From Burkholderiales bacterium (lineage in GTDB: Bacteria; Pseudomonadota; Gammaproteobacteria; Burkholderiales; SG8-39), in the NCBI GenBank assembly GCA_023383795.1, contig JAHDYJ010000031.1, positions 1 to 39,860 on the forward strand: a DNA stretch of 39,860 bases. The letters run 5' to 3'. The translations under genes and the position numbers were made by a program. The notes under the pieces are model-generated. The model was not told where the DNA came from. It searched no databases and saw only the letters and a list, made by a program, of their open reading frames with translations. Numbering within the stretch: the first letter of the stretch is position 1; the number at the start of each line of letters is the position of its first letter. Shown in pieces: positions 9,468 through 17,330 of this stretch.

Positions 9468-9495
9468 TGCCGGCGACGGGTGACCGGGCGGAAGC

Positions 9496-9537
9496 GGGCG
9501 CCACCGGGCGACACCGTTAGCGGGGAGGGTGGCGCCC
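9496..9537 (+). terminator. Perfect 10-bp inverted repeat after cpoB
   Basis: GGGCGCCACC (9496-9505) and GGTGGCGCCC (9528-9537) are perfect reverse complements separated by 22 bases, 28 bases after the cpoB stop. There is no T-run; C-rich sequence (CACCCATCACCCCTAACCC) follows, which resembles the unstructured C-rich RNA favoured by Rho. It is a plausible end of the tol-pal transcript. Confidence 0.45.
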
Positions 9538-9646
9538 ATCACCCATCACCCCTAACCCACCGCCCCTCATCCGGCCGTCGCGGCGCGGCATAGACCCCGG
9601 TTATCCCGGCCTGAGCGCTTTTGCTCGCCGCCCGCGCGCCATTCGC

Positions 9647-9652
9647 TAGAAT
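9647..9652 (+). promoter_or_regulatory. Possible -10 box of the YeeE/YedE gene
   Basis: TAGAAT at 9647-9652 lies 35 bases before the ATG at 9688, in otherwise G+C-rich sequence. The best -35 candidate (TTGCTC, 9621-9626) is spaced 20 bases, longer than optimal. Confidence 0.35.
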
Positions 9653-9687
9653 CCTGCGCCTCGGGACGCGAAACGCGGGGGGAGGCC

Positions 9688-10803
9688 ATGAGCGAAGTCG
9701 ATCCGGCAAGCCTGGTGCCTTACGTCGCGTGGGGCGGCTTCGCGCTCGCGTTCGTCTTCGGTTTCGTCGGCAACCGTACCAACTTCTGCACCATGGGCGC
9801 GGTCTCGGACGTCGTCAACATGGGCGACTGGAACCGCATGCGGATGTGGCTGCTCGCGATCGCGGTCGCGATCGCCGGCGCGCAGCTGCTCGAGCTCGGC
9901 GGCGCGATCAAGCTGTCGAACTCGATCTATCCCGGACCGAGCTTCACCTGGCTCTCGTACATCGTCGGCGGGCTCCTGTTCGGCGTCGGCATGACGCTCG
10001 GCTCGGGCTGCGGATCGAAGACGCTGATCCGCATCGGCGGCGGCAATCTGAAGTCGCTGGTCGTGGTCGTGTTCATGGCGGTGGCGGCGTACATGACGCT
10101 GCGCGGGCTGTTCGGCGCGTTCCGGGTCGGCGTGCTCGAGCAGGCGAGCGTGCAGCTCGCCTCGGGCCAGGACATCCCGTCGCTCGCCGCGCGCGCGTTC
10201 GGCGCCGACCGCGCGACGATGGCGTGGATCGCGATGATCGTCTTCGCCGGCGGTCTCGGCGTCTTCGCGCTCGCGAGGCGCGAGTTCTGGACCTTCGACA
10301 ATCTGCTCGGCGGCATCGTCGTCGGGCTGGTGATCGTCGGCGGCTGGTACCTCTCCGGCAGGATCGGCTACGTGGCGGAGGACCCGAACACGCTCCAGGA
10401 GGCGTGGGTGGCGACCAACACCGGGCGCATGGAATCGCTCTCGTTCGTCGCGCCGCAGGCCTTCCTGCTCGAGCTGCTGATGTTCTGGACCGACAAGTCG
10501 AAGCTCGTCACGTTCGGCATCGCCTCGGCGCTCGGCGTGATCGCCGGCTCGGCGGCCTACGCGCTCGCCTCGCGCAGCTTTCGCTGGGAGGGCTTCCGCG
10601 ACGCCGCCGACACCGGCCGCCACGTCGTCGGCGGCATCCTGATGGGGTTCGGCGGCGTGGTCGCGCTCGGGTGCACGATCGGCCAGGGCATCACCGGCTT
10701 CTCGACGCTCGCCGTGGGCTCGATCATGGCGTTCGCGTCGATCGTCGCGGGCGCCGTCGCGACGATGAAGTACGAGTACTGGCGCATGATGCGCGAGGGA
10801 TGA
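9688..10803 (+). CDS. YeeE/YedE-family (DUF395) sulfur-compound membrane transporter
   Basis: A 371-residue polytopic inner-membrane protein. Three conserved Cys motifs of the YeeE/YedE family are visible: NRTNFCTMGA near the N-terminus, LGSGCGSKTLIRIGGGN around residue 110, and LGCTIGQGITG near the C-terminus. In studied members (TsuA) such cysteines pass thiosulfate through the membrane. The start is supported by GGGGGAGG just before the ATG. It stands alone; no TusA, rhodanese or sox gene is adjacent, so the substrate (thiosulfate or another sulfur species) is inferred from the family only. Confidence 0.88.
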   Translation: MSEVDPASLVPYVAWGGFALAFVFGFVGNRTNFCTMGAVSDVVNMGDWNRMRMWLLAIAVAIAGAQLLELGGAIKLSNSIYPGPSFTWLSYIVGGLLFGVGMTLGSGCGSKTLIRIGGGNLKSLVVVVFMAVAAYMTLRGLFGAFRVGVLEQASVQLASGQDIPSLAARAFGADRATMAWIAMIVFAGGLGVFALARREFWTFDNLLGGIVVGLVIVGGWYLSGRIGYVAEDPNTLQEAWVATNTGRMESLSFVAPQAFLLELLMFWTDKSKLVTFGIASALGVIAGSAAYALASRSFRWEGFRDAADTGRHVVGGILMGFGGVVALGCTIGQGITGFSTLAVGSIMAFASIVAGAVATMKYEYWRMMREG

Positions 10804-10872
10804 TCGATCGCAAGCGCGACCGAAAGCGCGACCGACGCCGGATTTGACAGTGCCGTCGGAGCCGTCCGTTCG

Positions 10873-10902
10873 TTGACACCCTCGACCCCGGGGAAATACA
10901 AT
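10873..10902 (+). promoter_or_regulatory. Sigma70 promoter of tRNA-Lys
   Basis: A consensus TTGACA -35 (10873-10878), an 18-base spacer and a TACAAT -10 (10897-10902) lie 15 bases before the mature tRNA start. A second TTGACA at 10844-10849 has no matched -10. Confidence 0.75.
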
Positions 10903-10916
10903 TCGCCCTTTTCTCC

Positions 10917-10992
10917 GGGCCGTTAGCTCAGTTGGTAGAGCAGCGGACTTTTAATCCGTTGGTCGTAGGTTCGAATCCTACACGGCCTACCA
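10917..10992 (+). tRNA. tRNA-Lys (anticodon TTT)
   Basis: A complete 76-nt cloverleaf with encoded CCA. Acceptor stem GGGCCGT/ACGGCCT, D arm GCTC..GAGC, anticodon loop CTTTTAA with anticodon TTT at 10950-10952, T arm GTAGG-TTCGAAT-CCTAC, discriminator A. The first acceptor pair is G1-U72 rather than the usual G-C, a small oddity. It is a single gene with its own promoter; no other tRNA is adjacent. Confidence 0.97.
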
Positions 10993-11298
10993 GAATCAAA
11001 GGCTTAGCCGAGGCTCAGGCCGATCCGCCCGTCTGCCGAAGCGCCCCGCGGCGAACCGTTGCGCGCCGGCGCGACCGGAGTTCGGTATTGTTCTTGCTAG
11101 CGGACCACAATGTCCGCGGCAGGCGGGATCCGGCGGTGTGCATCGACCTGCCACGCCGGCGCCCCCGCGCGACACCGTCATGCCGCCTGCGACGCCGTCG
11201 CCGGCGGGCAACGAGCGGGCGCCGAGGTGGCTAAGGAACTGTACGCATCGTCCCTGGTTTCGTCGATAGGGCTCCGGCGGTCCGGACCCGACGCGGGC
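10993..11298. other. Spacer between tRNA-Lys and the next gene
   Basis: About 300 bases without a convincing gene. The reading frame of the following unknown protein is open back to ATG 11110 (also GTG 11227), so part of this stretch could be its N-terminus, but the composition there is not protein-like. No T-rich terminator is seen after the tRNA. TATTGT near 11087 is a weak -10 candidate. Confidence 0.4.
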
Positions 11299-11928
11299 AT
11301 GAACGACGAAGACTACGTCTCGCTTGGCAAGACGTCGAACGCGAAGGCGCTCGAATCCGACGAGGACGAGAGCCTCTTCCGCATGGCGCAGGAGGACGAG
11401 CTCTTCGAGGGCGTGCTCGACGTGCCGTTCTCGCTCAAGCACCTGCGCGACCTGCACGCGGTGATGCGGCACTCGGTCGCGGTGCTCGGCGAGCGCCACG
11501 AGGAACTCGCGCACGACCGGCTGTTCCACGTCGCGTTCTCGGCGTTCACGCTCGGGTTCGCGCTCGGGCTGGTCGAGGCGCACCGCAAGAAGCTGATGGG
11601 GCTGCGGCCGGGCGTCGCCGCGCTCACGCGCGGGACGCGCGCGGAGACCTGGGGTGTGGAGATCGCTACCTACTACATCGCGTACGTCGATCTCGAGGGC
11701 GTGTTCGGCAAGCGCGCCGACATCGACCTCTACGGCATCGGCGATGCGTGGCGCGAGGTGGCGAACGAGCAGCGTATCGACGCCGCCGACCGCCTGGAGG
11801 ACGTCGTGGCCGCCGGGCGCCGCGCGGCGCGCGCATGGTTCGAGGAAGAGGCGGCCGACGTGCCCGAGGCGTTCGTCGACGCGCTCGCGGCCTTCATCGG
11901 CACGCCGTCGCCGTCGAGCCGCGGCTGA
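11299..11928 (+). CDS. Conserved-looking hypothetical protein, acidic
   Basis: I do not recognise this family. From ATG 11299 it has 209 residues, mostly helical and soluble, rich in Asp/Glu (DEDYVSLGKTSNAK, ESDEDESLFRMAQEDE) with a more hydrophobic centre (FHVAFSAFTLGFALGLVEAHRKK). No signal peptide or membrane segment is clear. The frame extends upstream to 11110, but those residues are low-complexity, so I used the internal ATG; GTG 11227 is another option. No obvious Shine-Dalgarno supports any of them. It converges on the gene at 12023-12331 across a strong hairpin. Confidence 0.6.
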   Translation: MNDEDYVSLGKTSNAKALESDEDESLFRMAQEDELFEGVLDVPFSLKHLRDLHAVMRHSVAVLGERHEELAHDRLFHVAFSAFTLGFALGLVEAHRKKLMGLRPGVAALTRGTRAETWGVEIATYYIAYVDLEGVFGKRADIDLYGIGDAWREVANEQRIDAADRLEDVVAAGRRAARAWFEEEAADVPEAFVDALAAFIGTPSPSSRG

Positions 11929-11993
11929 GCGGCTGGAAGGAATCGGCGCGGGGCGCCTCCCCCTTGTTTCGTGCGATCCCTTGCGCCCGGAGA

Positions 11994-12024
11994 AGCGCCC
12001 TCCGGCGATCTCCGGACGGGCGCT
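11994..12024. terminator. Bidirectional hairpin between convergent genes
   Basis: AGCGCCCTCCGG (11994-12005), loop CGATCT, then CCGGA-C-GGGCGCT (12012-12024): a 12-bp stem with one bulged C. It lies between the stops of two convergent genes and includes part of the leftward gene's stop codon. Just upstream, CCCCTTGTTTCGTGCGA (11962-11978) resembles half of the dispersed ACAAGGGG repeat seen elsewhere in the window. Confidence 0.55.
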
Positions 12025-12331
12025 AGGACAAGCCGTACCCGCGCCGCACCAGCACCCAGCGGCCGTCGGCCGTCCTCCGGTACTGCCGCTCGTCGAGCAG
12101 CCCGATGTACTGGATGCGCCAGTCGCGCTGCGGATTGCCGCGGGCGAGCGCCTCCGCGTCGGCCACGCTCATCGCGCGCTCGAACTCGAACGGCTCGGCC
12201 TCGTACACCGCCTCGCCGTCGCGCATGAGCGCCGCGTAGCCCACCCCCACGCTAATCAGGGCCTGCGGATCGAGCGCCTCCTCCGCGCGCGTTCCGGCGG
12301 CCTGCGTTGGGGTCTTGTCGTGCGCGACCAT
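12023..12331 (-). CDS. Small hypothetical protein (102 aa)
   Basis: Unrecognised protein of 102 residues. The start is well supported: GAGGAG (complement of 12338-12343) lies six bases before the ATG. The N-terminus is polar; the C-terminal half reads as a compact soluble domain rich in aromatic and basic residues (DWRIQYIGLLDERQYRR, GRWVLVRRGYGLS). No membrane segment, signal peptide or Cys cluster. It is transcribed away from the SLOG-like gene at 12637. Confidence 0.65.
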   Translation of the reverse strand: MVAHDKTPTQAAGTRAEEALDPQALISVGVGYAALMRDGEAVYEAEPFEFERAMSVADAEALARGNPQRDWRIQYIGLLDERQYRRTADGRWVLVRRGYGLS

Positions 12332-12636
12332 GGAAGTCTCCTCGAAAGTTCAGCCGGGACTCGCATCGGAACGCGGACCGGGGCTGCCGACGCCGCTCCG
12401 GGATTCTCCCGCCGCTCGGTTACCGGAAGTGTGGTGCGTATGACCGGCGCCGCGGCAACGCGGTTCCCGCGCTCCCGCGCTGCTTTGCAGCACTCGCGCG
12501 CGGGCCCCGTGCCGCCCGCATGAAGGTGCCCGGCCGGCGCCATGCCATCGTAATATGCGGCACCGCGGTGCCCGACACGCTTATGATGCGCGGGCGCGAC
12601 CCGCCGAGGCGGCGGCGCGAGAACGCGAGGACGGGG
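12332..12636. promoter_or_regulatory. Divergent intergenic region with a 14-bp palindrome
   Basis: A spacer of 305 bases between divergent genes. GGCACCGCGGTGCC at 12559-12572 is a perfect palindrome placed where a -35 box would be for TATGAT at 12582-12587, which lies about 50 bases before the ATG of the following gene. This is a candidate operator, by inference. No gene is evident. Confidence 0.4.
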
Positions 12637-13263
12637 ATGACCCAGCTGCTGCTCGATCGGACCAATCGCCGGCTGTGCGACGCCACCCGGGGCGAGTTCG
12701 ATCCGCGGTCGCGGGCGTGGCGCGAGGGGACGGTGCGCGGCGAGCGCATCACGCTGCGCGAGGCGGTGCGCTGGCTGCAGCGCGAGAGCGGCACGCCATG
12801 CCGGGCGCCGGTCGCCGTCGCCGGCGCGCGGGACGCGCCGTCCGCGGCGCTGATCTTCGCGGAGCGGCTGGGGCGCGGCCTCGCCGAGATGGGCCTCACT
12901 ATCGTCTGCGGCGGACTCTCCGGCGTCATGGGCGCGGCCGCGAAGGGCGCGGCGGAGGCCGGCGGCGTGGTCGTGGGACTGCTGCCGCAGGGCGATTGGC
13001 GCGATGCCAATCCCTACGTCACGGTGCCGATCGCCACCGGGATCGGCGAGGCGCGCAACGCGATCATCGCGCGGGCCGGCCTCTGCCTGGTCGCCGTGGG
13101 CGGCGGCTTCGGCACCCTTGCGGAGATCGCCCTGGCGCGCCAGTTCGGCGTGCCGGTGTTCGGTTGGCTCGAGGCTTCGCCGGTGTCCGGCGTGCGCACG
13201 GTCGGCGAGCCGGAAGAAGCGCTCGAGCACGTGGCGAGCGTGGTGCTCGCGCTGGCGCAGTAG
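12637..13263 (+). CDS. SLOG/LOG-superfamily protein (TIGR00725-like)
   Basis: A Rossmann-like nucleotide-binding protein related to the LOG/lysine-decarboxylase-like SLOG superfamily. The diagnostic glycine-rich motifs are present: IVCGGLSGVMGAAAKGA, then a second nucleotide-loop VAVGGGFGTLAEIALA. About 60 N-terminal residues precede the core domain, which begins at APVAVAGARDAP. LOG enzymes are cytokinin-nucleoside phosphoribohydrolases, but this branch lacks the clear PGGxGTxxE form (here GGGFGTLAE), so catalysis is uncertain. The start at ATG 12637 follows GAGGACGGGG; the frame is open to 12307 but unlike protein upstream. Length 208 residues. Confidence 0.8.
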   Translation: MTQLLLDRTNRRLCDATRGEFDPRSRAWREGTVRGERITLREAVRWLQRESGTPCRAPVAVAGARDAPSAALIFAERLGRGLAEMGLTIVCGGLSGVMGAAAKGAAEAGGVVVGLLPQGDWRDANPYVTVPIATGIGEARNAIIARAGLCLVAVGGGFGTLAEIALARQFGVPVFGWLEASPVSGVRTVGEPEEALEHVASVVLALAQ

Positions 13264-13340
13264 CGCTCCGCGCATGCGTGCTTGCGCAGTGCGGAATCGT
13301 ACCGATCGGGCGCCCGCCCGGGTGCCTGGACCGGCTTGCG

Positions 13341-13357
13341 TTGGCATATACTTTGCG
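13341..13357 (+). promoter_or_regulatory. Candidate sigma54 (-24/-12) promoter of the kinase operon
   Basis: TTGGCATATACTTTGCG at 13341-13357 matches the sigma54 pattern TTGGCA-N6-TTGC, with the essential GG (13343-13344) and GC (13355-13356) exactly ten bases apart. Transcription would start near 13368, 26 bases before the GTG start at 13394. TATACT (13347-13352) inside it could alternatively be a sigma70 -10 box, but no -35 is suitably placed. Confidence 0.55.
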
Positions 13358-13393
13358 AACAAAAACAGCTGATTAGACGAGAAGGCCTGCACC

Positions 13394-15352
13394 GTGTTCC
13401 GACTCTGGCCGAGCGCCGCGTCCACCGAAGCCGCCACGTCCGTGGCACACCCGGTAGACGCGTCCGCGCGCGGCACGGGCGGGCTCGCCGCGCAGGTCGG
13501 GCGGCCTTTCCGCTACCTCGCGGTGGCGACGCTGGCCGTGGTCGTCGTCGGCGGATGGCTCTATCTCTACTTTCAGGCGCGCTCGGTGGATCTCGGCGCC
13601 GCGAACGAGGTGCTCGGCGCGCTGCGCGACCTCAAGGAGATCGATCAGCGCTGGAACGACCGCCTGATCGGCGCGCGACTCGCGCCCCAGGCGCTGACCG
13701 ATGCCGAGCTCGAGCCGATGCGCGCCGCTTCCAACCTGCCGACGGTGGGGCGGTTGCAGGCGCAGCTCGCGCAGCGCTCGTTCGACATGGGCGGCCTGCT
13801 CGGCGCGCAGGGTCTCGCCGCCCTGCGCGCCGCGTTCGATGCCAAGGCGCGGGCGGTCGACGAGTTCCTCGGCGCCAACCGCGCCTACCGCGCGTCGCTC
13901 GCGCGGTTCGTCGAGTCGGGCGACGCGCTCGCCGCCGCGATCCGGGAGCGCGCGGCGACCAAGGCACCGGTCCCGGCGACGGTCGAGCGCGCGCTCGAGC
14001 GCGTCACCGCGGCGACGCTCGCGTACGCCGCCCAGCCGGGCGCCACGGTCGCGGGTGCGGCCGAGGGCGCGATCGCGCAGCTCGCGCCGCCTGACGCGGG
14101 CGACCCGCTGAGTGGATCGATCGCCGCCTTCGCCGATGCCGCGCGCCGGACGATCGCCGACCGCCGGGCCGAGAGCGCGCTGTTCGGCGACGCGCTGCTC
14201 GCGTCGACCGGGCCGCGCCTCGAGTCGCTGACCAAGGCGTTCGAGACCGAGTTCGGGAACGCCATCGTCGAGGCCGAGCGCTACCGGCTCTACCTGCTGG
14301 TCTACTCCGGCCTGCTGCTCGTCCTGGCCGCCTATCTCGGCTGGCGTCTCGCCCACAGCTACGCGGTCATCAACCGGATCAACCTGCAGCTGCGCGAGGC
14401 AAACGAGGGCCTCGAGCGGCGCGTCGCGGAGCGCACGCGCGAGCTCTCCGACGCGCTCACGCAGCTGAAGGAGCAGGAGGCGCTGCTGATCCAGAGCGAG
14501 AAGATGTCGTCGCTCGGCCAGATGGTGGCCGGCGTCGCGCACGAGGTGAACACGCCGCTCGCCTACGTCAAGGCGAGCCTCGACACCGTGAGCGGCCGCA
14601 TGCCGCTGCTCGCCGAGCTCGCCGCGGGCGCCGAGCGGCTGCTCGAGCTGCTGCGCTCCGATTCGAGCTCGGAGGCCGAGCTGTCGGCGCAGTTCGCCCG
14701 CGTGTCGGGGCTGATCGAGGAGGCGAACCGGCGCGGCACGCTCGACGAGCTGCGCACGCTCGTGAAGGACGGCCTGCACGGCATCGGCCAGATCGCGGAG
14801 CTGGTGACGAACCTGAAGGATTTCGCGCGGCTCGACCGCAGCAAGGTGGCAGAATTCGACCTGAACGAAGGCGTGCAGAGCGCGCTGAATATCGCCCGCA
14901 ACCAGCTGAAGCAGAAGACCGTGAGAACGATGTTCGGGGCGCTCCCGAAGATCAGCTGCTCGCCCTCGCAGATCAACCAGGTCTTCCTGAACCTGATCAC
15001 CAACGCGGCGCAGGCGACGCCCGCCCAGGGCGGCGTGATCACGCTGCGCACGGCGCTGTACGGCGACCGCGACGTGATGGTCGAGGTGAGCGACAACGGC
15101 CACGGCATCCCGGCGGACGTGCTGCCGCGGATCTTCGATCCGTTCTTCACCACCAAGGAGGTCGGCAAGGGCACCGGGCTCGGCCTGTCGATCTCCTACA
15201 AGATCGTCGAGAGCCACGGCGGGCGCATCGAGGTCGATTCGAAGCCCGGAGTCGGCACGCGCTTCCGCGTGATCCTGCCGAAGGCGCCCGTCGCCCGGGA
15301 GACGGTCGCGCCCGCGCCCGGCCGCATGCCCGCCGCCACCGCCGCGCGATGA
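13394..15352 (+). CDS. Membrane sensor histidine kinase
   Basis: A 652-residue transmembrane histidine kinase starting at GTG 13394 (AGAAGG upstream). Layout: membrane helix 1 around residues 40-60 (YLAVATLAVVVVGGWLYLYF); a mostly helical periplasmic sensor of about 235 residues, possibly a DAHL-type domain; membrane helix 2 around 297-319; a coiled coil; a dimerisation/phosphoacceptor helix with His383 in VAHEVNTPLAYVKA. The catalytic domain follows with N box LITNAAQATP, G1 VSDNGHGIP, F box FDPFFTTKE and G2 GKGTGLGLS. All catalytic boxes look intact. Its stop overlaps the next start by four bases (ATGA, 15349-15352), coupling it to the Ser/Thr kinase-receiver protein, its likely phosphotransfer partner. 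The signal is unknown. Confidence 0.93.
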   Translation: MFRLWPSAASTEAATSVAHPVDASARGTGGLAAQVGRPFRYLAVATLAVVVVGGWLYLYFQARSVDLGAANEVLGALRDLKEIDQRWNDRLIGARLAPQALTDAELEPMRAASNLPTVGRLQAQLAQRSFDMGGLLGAQGLAALRAAFDAKARAVDEFLGANRAYRASLARFVESGDALAAAIRERAATKAPVPATVERALERVTAATLAYAAQPGATVAGAAEGAIAQLAPPDAGDPLSGSIAAFADAARRTIADRRAESALFGDALLASTGPRLESLTKAFETEFGNAIVEAERYRLYLLVYSGLLLVLAAYLGWRLAHSYAVINRINLQLREANEGLERRVAERTRELSDALTQLKEQEALLIQSEKMSSLGQMVAGVAHEVNTPLAYVKASLDTVSGRMPLLAELAAGAERLLELLRSDSSSEAELSAQFARVSGLIEEANRRGTLDELRTLVKDGLHGIGQIAELVTNLKDFARLDRSKVAEFDLNEGVQSALNIARNQLKQKTVRTMFGALPKISCSPSQINQVFLNLITNAAQATPAQGGVITLRTALYGDRDVMVEVSDNGHGIPADVLPRIFDPFFTTKEVGKGTGLGLSISYKIVESHGGRIEVDSKPGVGTRFRVILPKAPVARETVAPAPGRMPAATAAR

Positions 15353-17307
15353 GCACGCTCGCCAGGATCGGCAAGTACGAGCTCGTGGGCGAGCTCGGCA
15401 AGGGCGCCATGGGCGTCGTCTACAGGGGCTACGACCCGGTGATCCAGCGGTACGTGGCCCTGAAGGTGATCCGCAAGGCCGACCTCGACCCGGCCGACGG
15501 CGCCGCGGTGCTGGAGCGCTTCAAGCGCGAGGCCCAGGCGGTCGGCAAGCTGCACCATCCGAACATCGTCGCCATCTACGAGTACGGCGAGGACGACGAG
15601 TGCGCGTTCATCGCGATGGAGCTGGTGAACGGGCGCGCGCTGCGCGAGCACATCCGCTCCGGCTACCGGCCGGAACTGAAGGAGTTCCCCGAGATCCTGA
15701 TCCACCTGCTGGAGGGGCTCGAGTACTCGCACATGCAGGGCGTCGTCCATCGCGACATCAAGCCGGCGAACCTGCTGATCAGCGACATGGGCGTGGCCAA
15801 GATCAGCGATTTCGGCATCGCGCGGCTCGAGACCTCGCACCTCACGAAGATGGGCGAGGTGCTCGGGACGCCGTTCTACATGGCGCCCGAGCAGTTCAGC
15901 GGCGTCGCGGACGAGCGCAGCGACATCTACTCCGCGGCGGTCATCGTCTACGAGGTGCTGACCGGGCGCCGGCCGTTCGACGGCCAGGGCGCGCCGCTGA
16001 TGAAGAAGATCCTCGAGGACATGCCGCCGCCGCCTTCCAGCCTGGAGCCGCGGCTGCCGCGCGAGATCGACGCGGTCCTGATGCGCGCGCTCGCGAAGGA
16101 GCCGGCGCAGCGCTATCGCAATGCGCGGCAGTTCGCCGCGGCGCTGCTGCAGGCGTTCGAGAACCGCGGGCGCATCTCGCAACCGCTGCCGCTTGGGCAA
16201 GGCGGCGAGGACACCAATCCGTCCGACGACGGCGTCGCCGACGGCGGCACGATCTCCGGCAAGGCGGCCGCGCTGCGGCGCGCGCTCGGCGGGCGGCTCG
16301 ACGCACAGGGCAGCGCCGCGGGCGGCGAGAAGGCCGGCGAGGGCGCCGCCGCGGGGTCCGCCGCCGCGCCGCCGATCGTCCCGATCCGGCGTCCGGCGCT
16401 GCTCTTCGTCGACGACGAGGAGCGCGTGGTGAACGCGCTGCGCGCGCTCTTCAAGGACAACTACCGGGTCGTCACCGCGACGAGCGGCGAGCAGGCGCTC
16501 GGCATGGTGCGCCGAGAGCGGTTCCACGTGGTAGTGAGCGACCAGCGCATGCCCGGCATGCTCGGCGTCGACCTGCTCCGCGAGGTCAAGGCGCTCGCGC
16601 CGAACACGGTGCGCATGCTGCTCACCGGCTACTCCGACCTCGCGGCGATCGTCGGCTCGGTGAACGACGGCGAGGTGTACCGCTTCATCCACAAGCCGTG
16701 GAACCAGGACGACCTGATGTCCACGGTGGGCGAGGCCGTGACGATCGCGATCGCGCTCGAAGCGAGCCCGCCGCCGCGCGCCACCGCGAAGGGGGACGAC
16801 GACCTGACACTGGTGGTGCTCGACGATCCCGCGCTCGCGCGCGCCACGCGCGAGATGGTCGGCGATCTCGCCCGCGTCGAGCATGCGGCCAACATCGAGG
16901 ACGCGCTGCGCATCTTCGCCGAGCGGGAGGTGGCGGTGCTGATCGCGGACCTCGAGTCGCGGCGCGTGGACAACACGGTGCTCTTCAAGGTGCTTAAGCG
17001 CGAGCATCCCGGGACGCTGGTGGTCGTGGCGACCAAGGCTTCGGACTCGGAGCTGATCATCAGCCTGATCAACGAGGCGCGCATCTTCCGCTTCGTCAAC
17101 AAGCCGGTCAACCTCACGCTGCTGCAGAGCCACATCGTGGCGGCGCTGGAGCGCTACCACAGCTTCAAGCAGGCGCCGGCGCTGATGCGTACGCAGCGGC
17201 CGAAGAAGCCGGCCGTGGCCGAGTCCGAGGACACGACGCTCGTCCGCTCGATCACCGAGACGTTGCGTTCGATCGGCAGCCGCTTCGCTGCGGCGTTCAA
17301 GAGCTGA
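15349..17307 (+). CDS. Ser/Thr protein kinase with two C-terminal receiver domains
   Basis: A 652-residue cytosolic fusion. Kinase domain (about residues 8-270): glycine loop ELGKGAMGVVYRG, Lys39 in YVALKVI, HRD at 134-136 in VVHRDIKPANLL, DFG at 154-156, MAPEQFSG; all catalytic residues are intact. A Gly/Ala-rich linker (about 275-345) leads to receiver 1 with acidic pocket D355/D356, phosphoacceptor D398 (VVSDQRMPG) and Lys449 (FIHKPWN). Receiver 2 has D492/D493, D534 (LIADLES) and Lys585 (FVNKPVN). Both receivers keep the full set of key residues. The C-terminal tail ends in a helical segment. There is no membrane helix and no DNA-binding domain. Translation is coupled to the histidine kinase, so His-Asp phosphotransfer probably controls Ser/Thr phosphorylation; that is inference. 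Confidence 0.95.
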   Translation: MSTLARIGKYELVGELGKGAMGVVYRGYDPVIQRYVALKVIRKADLDPADGAAVLERFKREAQAVGKLHHPNIVAIYEYGEDDECAFIAMELVNGRALREHIRSGYRPELKEFPEILIHLLEGLEYSHMQGVVHRDIKPANLLISDMGVAKISDFGIARLETSHLTKMGEVLGTPFYMAPEQFSGVADERSDIYSAAVIVYEVLTGRRPFDGQGAPLMKKILEDMPPPPSSLEPRLPREIDAVLMRALAKEPAQRYRNARQFAAALLQAFENRGRISQPLPLGQGGEDTNPSDDGVADGGTISGKAAALRRALGGRLDAQGSAAGGEKAGEGAAAGSAAAPPIVPIRRPALLFVDDEERVVNALRALFKDNYRVVTATSGEQALGMVRRERFHVVVSDQRMPGMLGVDLLREVKALAPNTVRMLLTGYSDLAAIVGSVNDGEVYRFIHKPWNQDDLMSTVGEAVTIAIALEASPPPRATAKGDDDLTLVVLDDPALARATREMVGDLARVEHAANIEDALRIFAEREVAVLIADLESRRVDNTVLFKVLKREHPGTLVVVATKASDSELIISLINEARIFRFVNKPVNLTLLQSHIVAALERYHSFKQAPALMRTQRPKKPAVAESEDTTLVRSITETLRSIGSRFAAAFKS

Positions 17308-17330
17308 CGCACGCGCGGCGAAGGCGTCAG
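17304..17330. terminator. Hairpin spanning both stops of convergent genes
   Basis: CTGACGC (17304-17310) and GCGTCAG (17324-17330) form a perfect 7-bp stem with a 13-base loop. The rightward TGA (17305-17307) and the leftward stop (17327-17329) lie at mirror positions in the two arms. It may be a bidirectional terminator; there is no T-run. Confidence 0.4.

Noticed and set aside
13347..13352. TATACT as the sigma70 -10 box of the kinase operon
   Set aside because: There is no -35 at 16-18 bases, while the overlapping -24/-12 pattern has exact spacing; kept only as an alternative.
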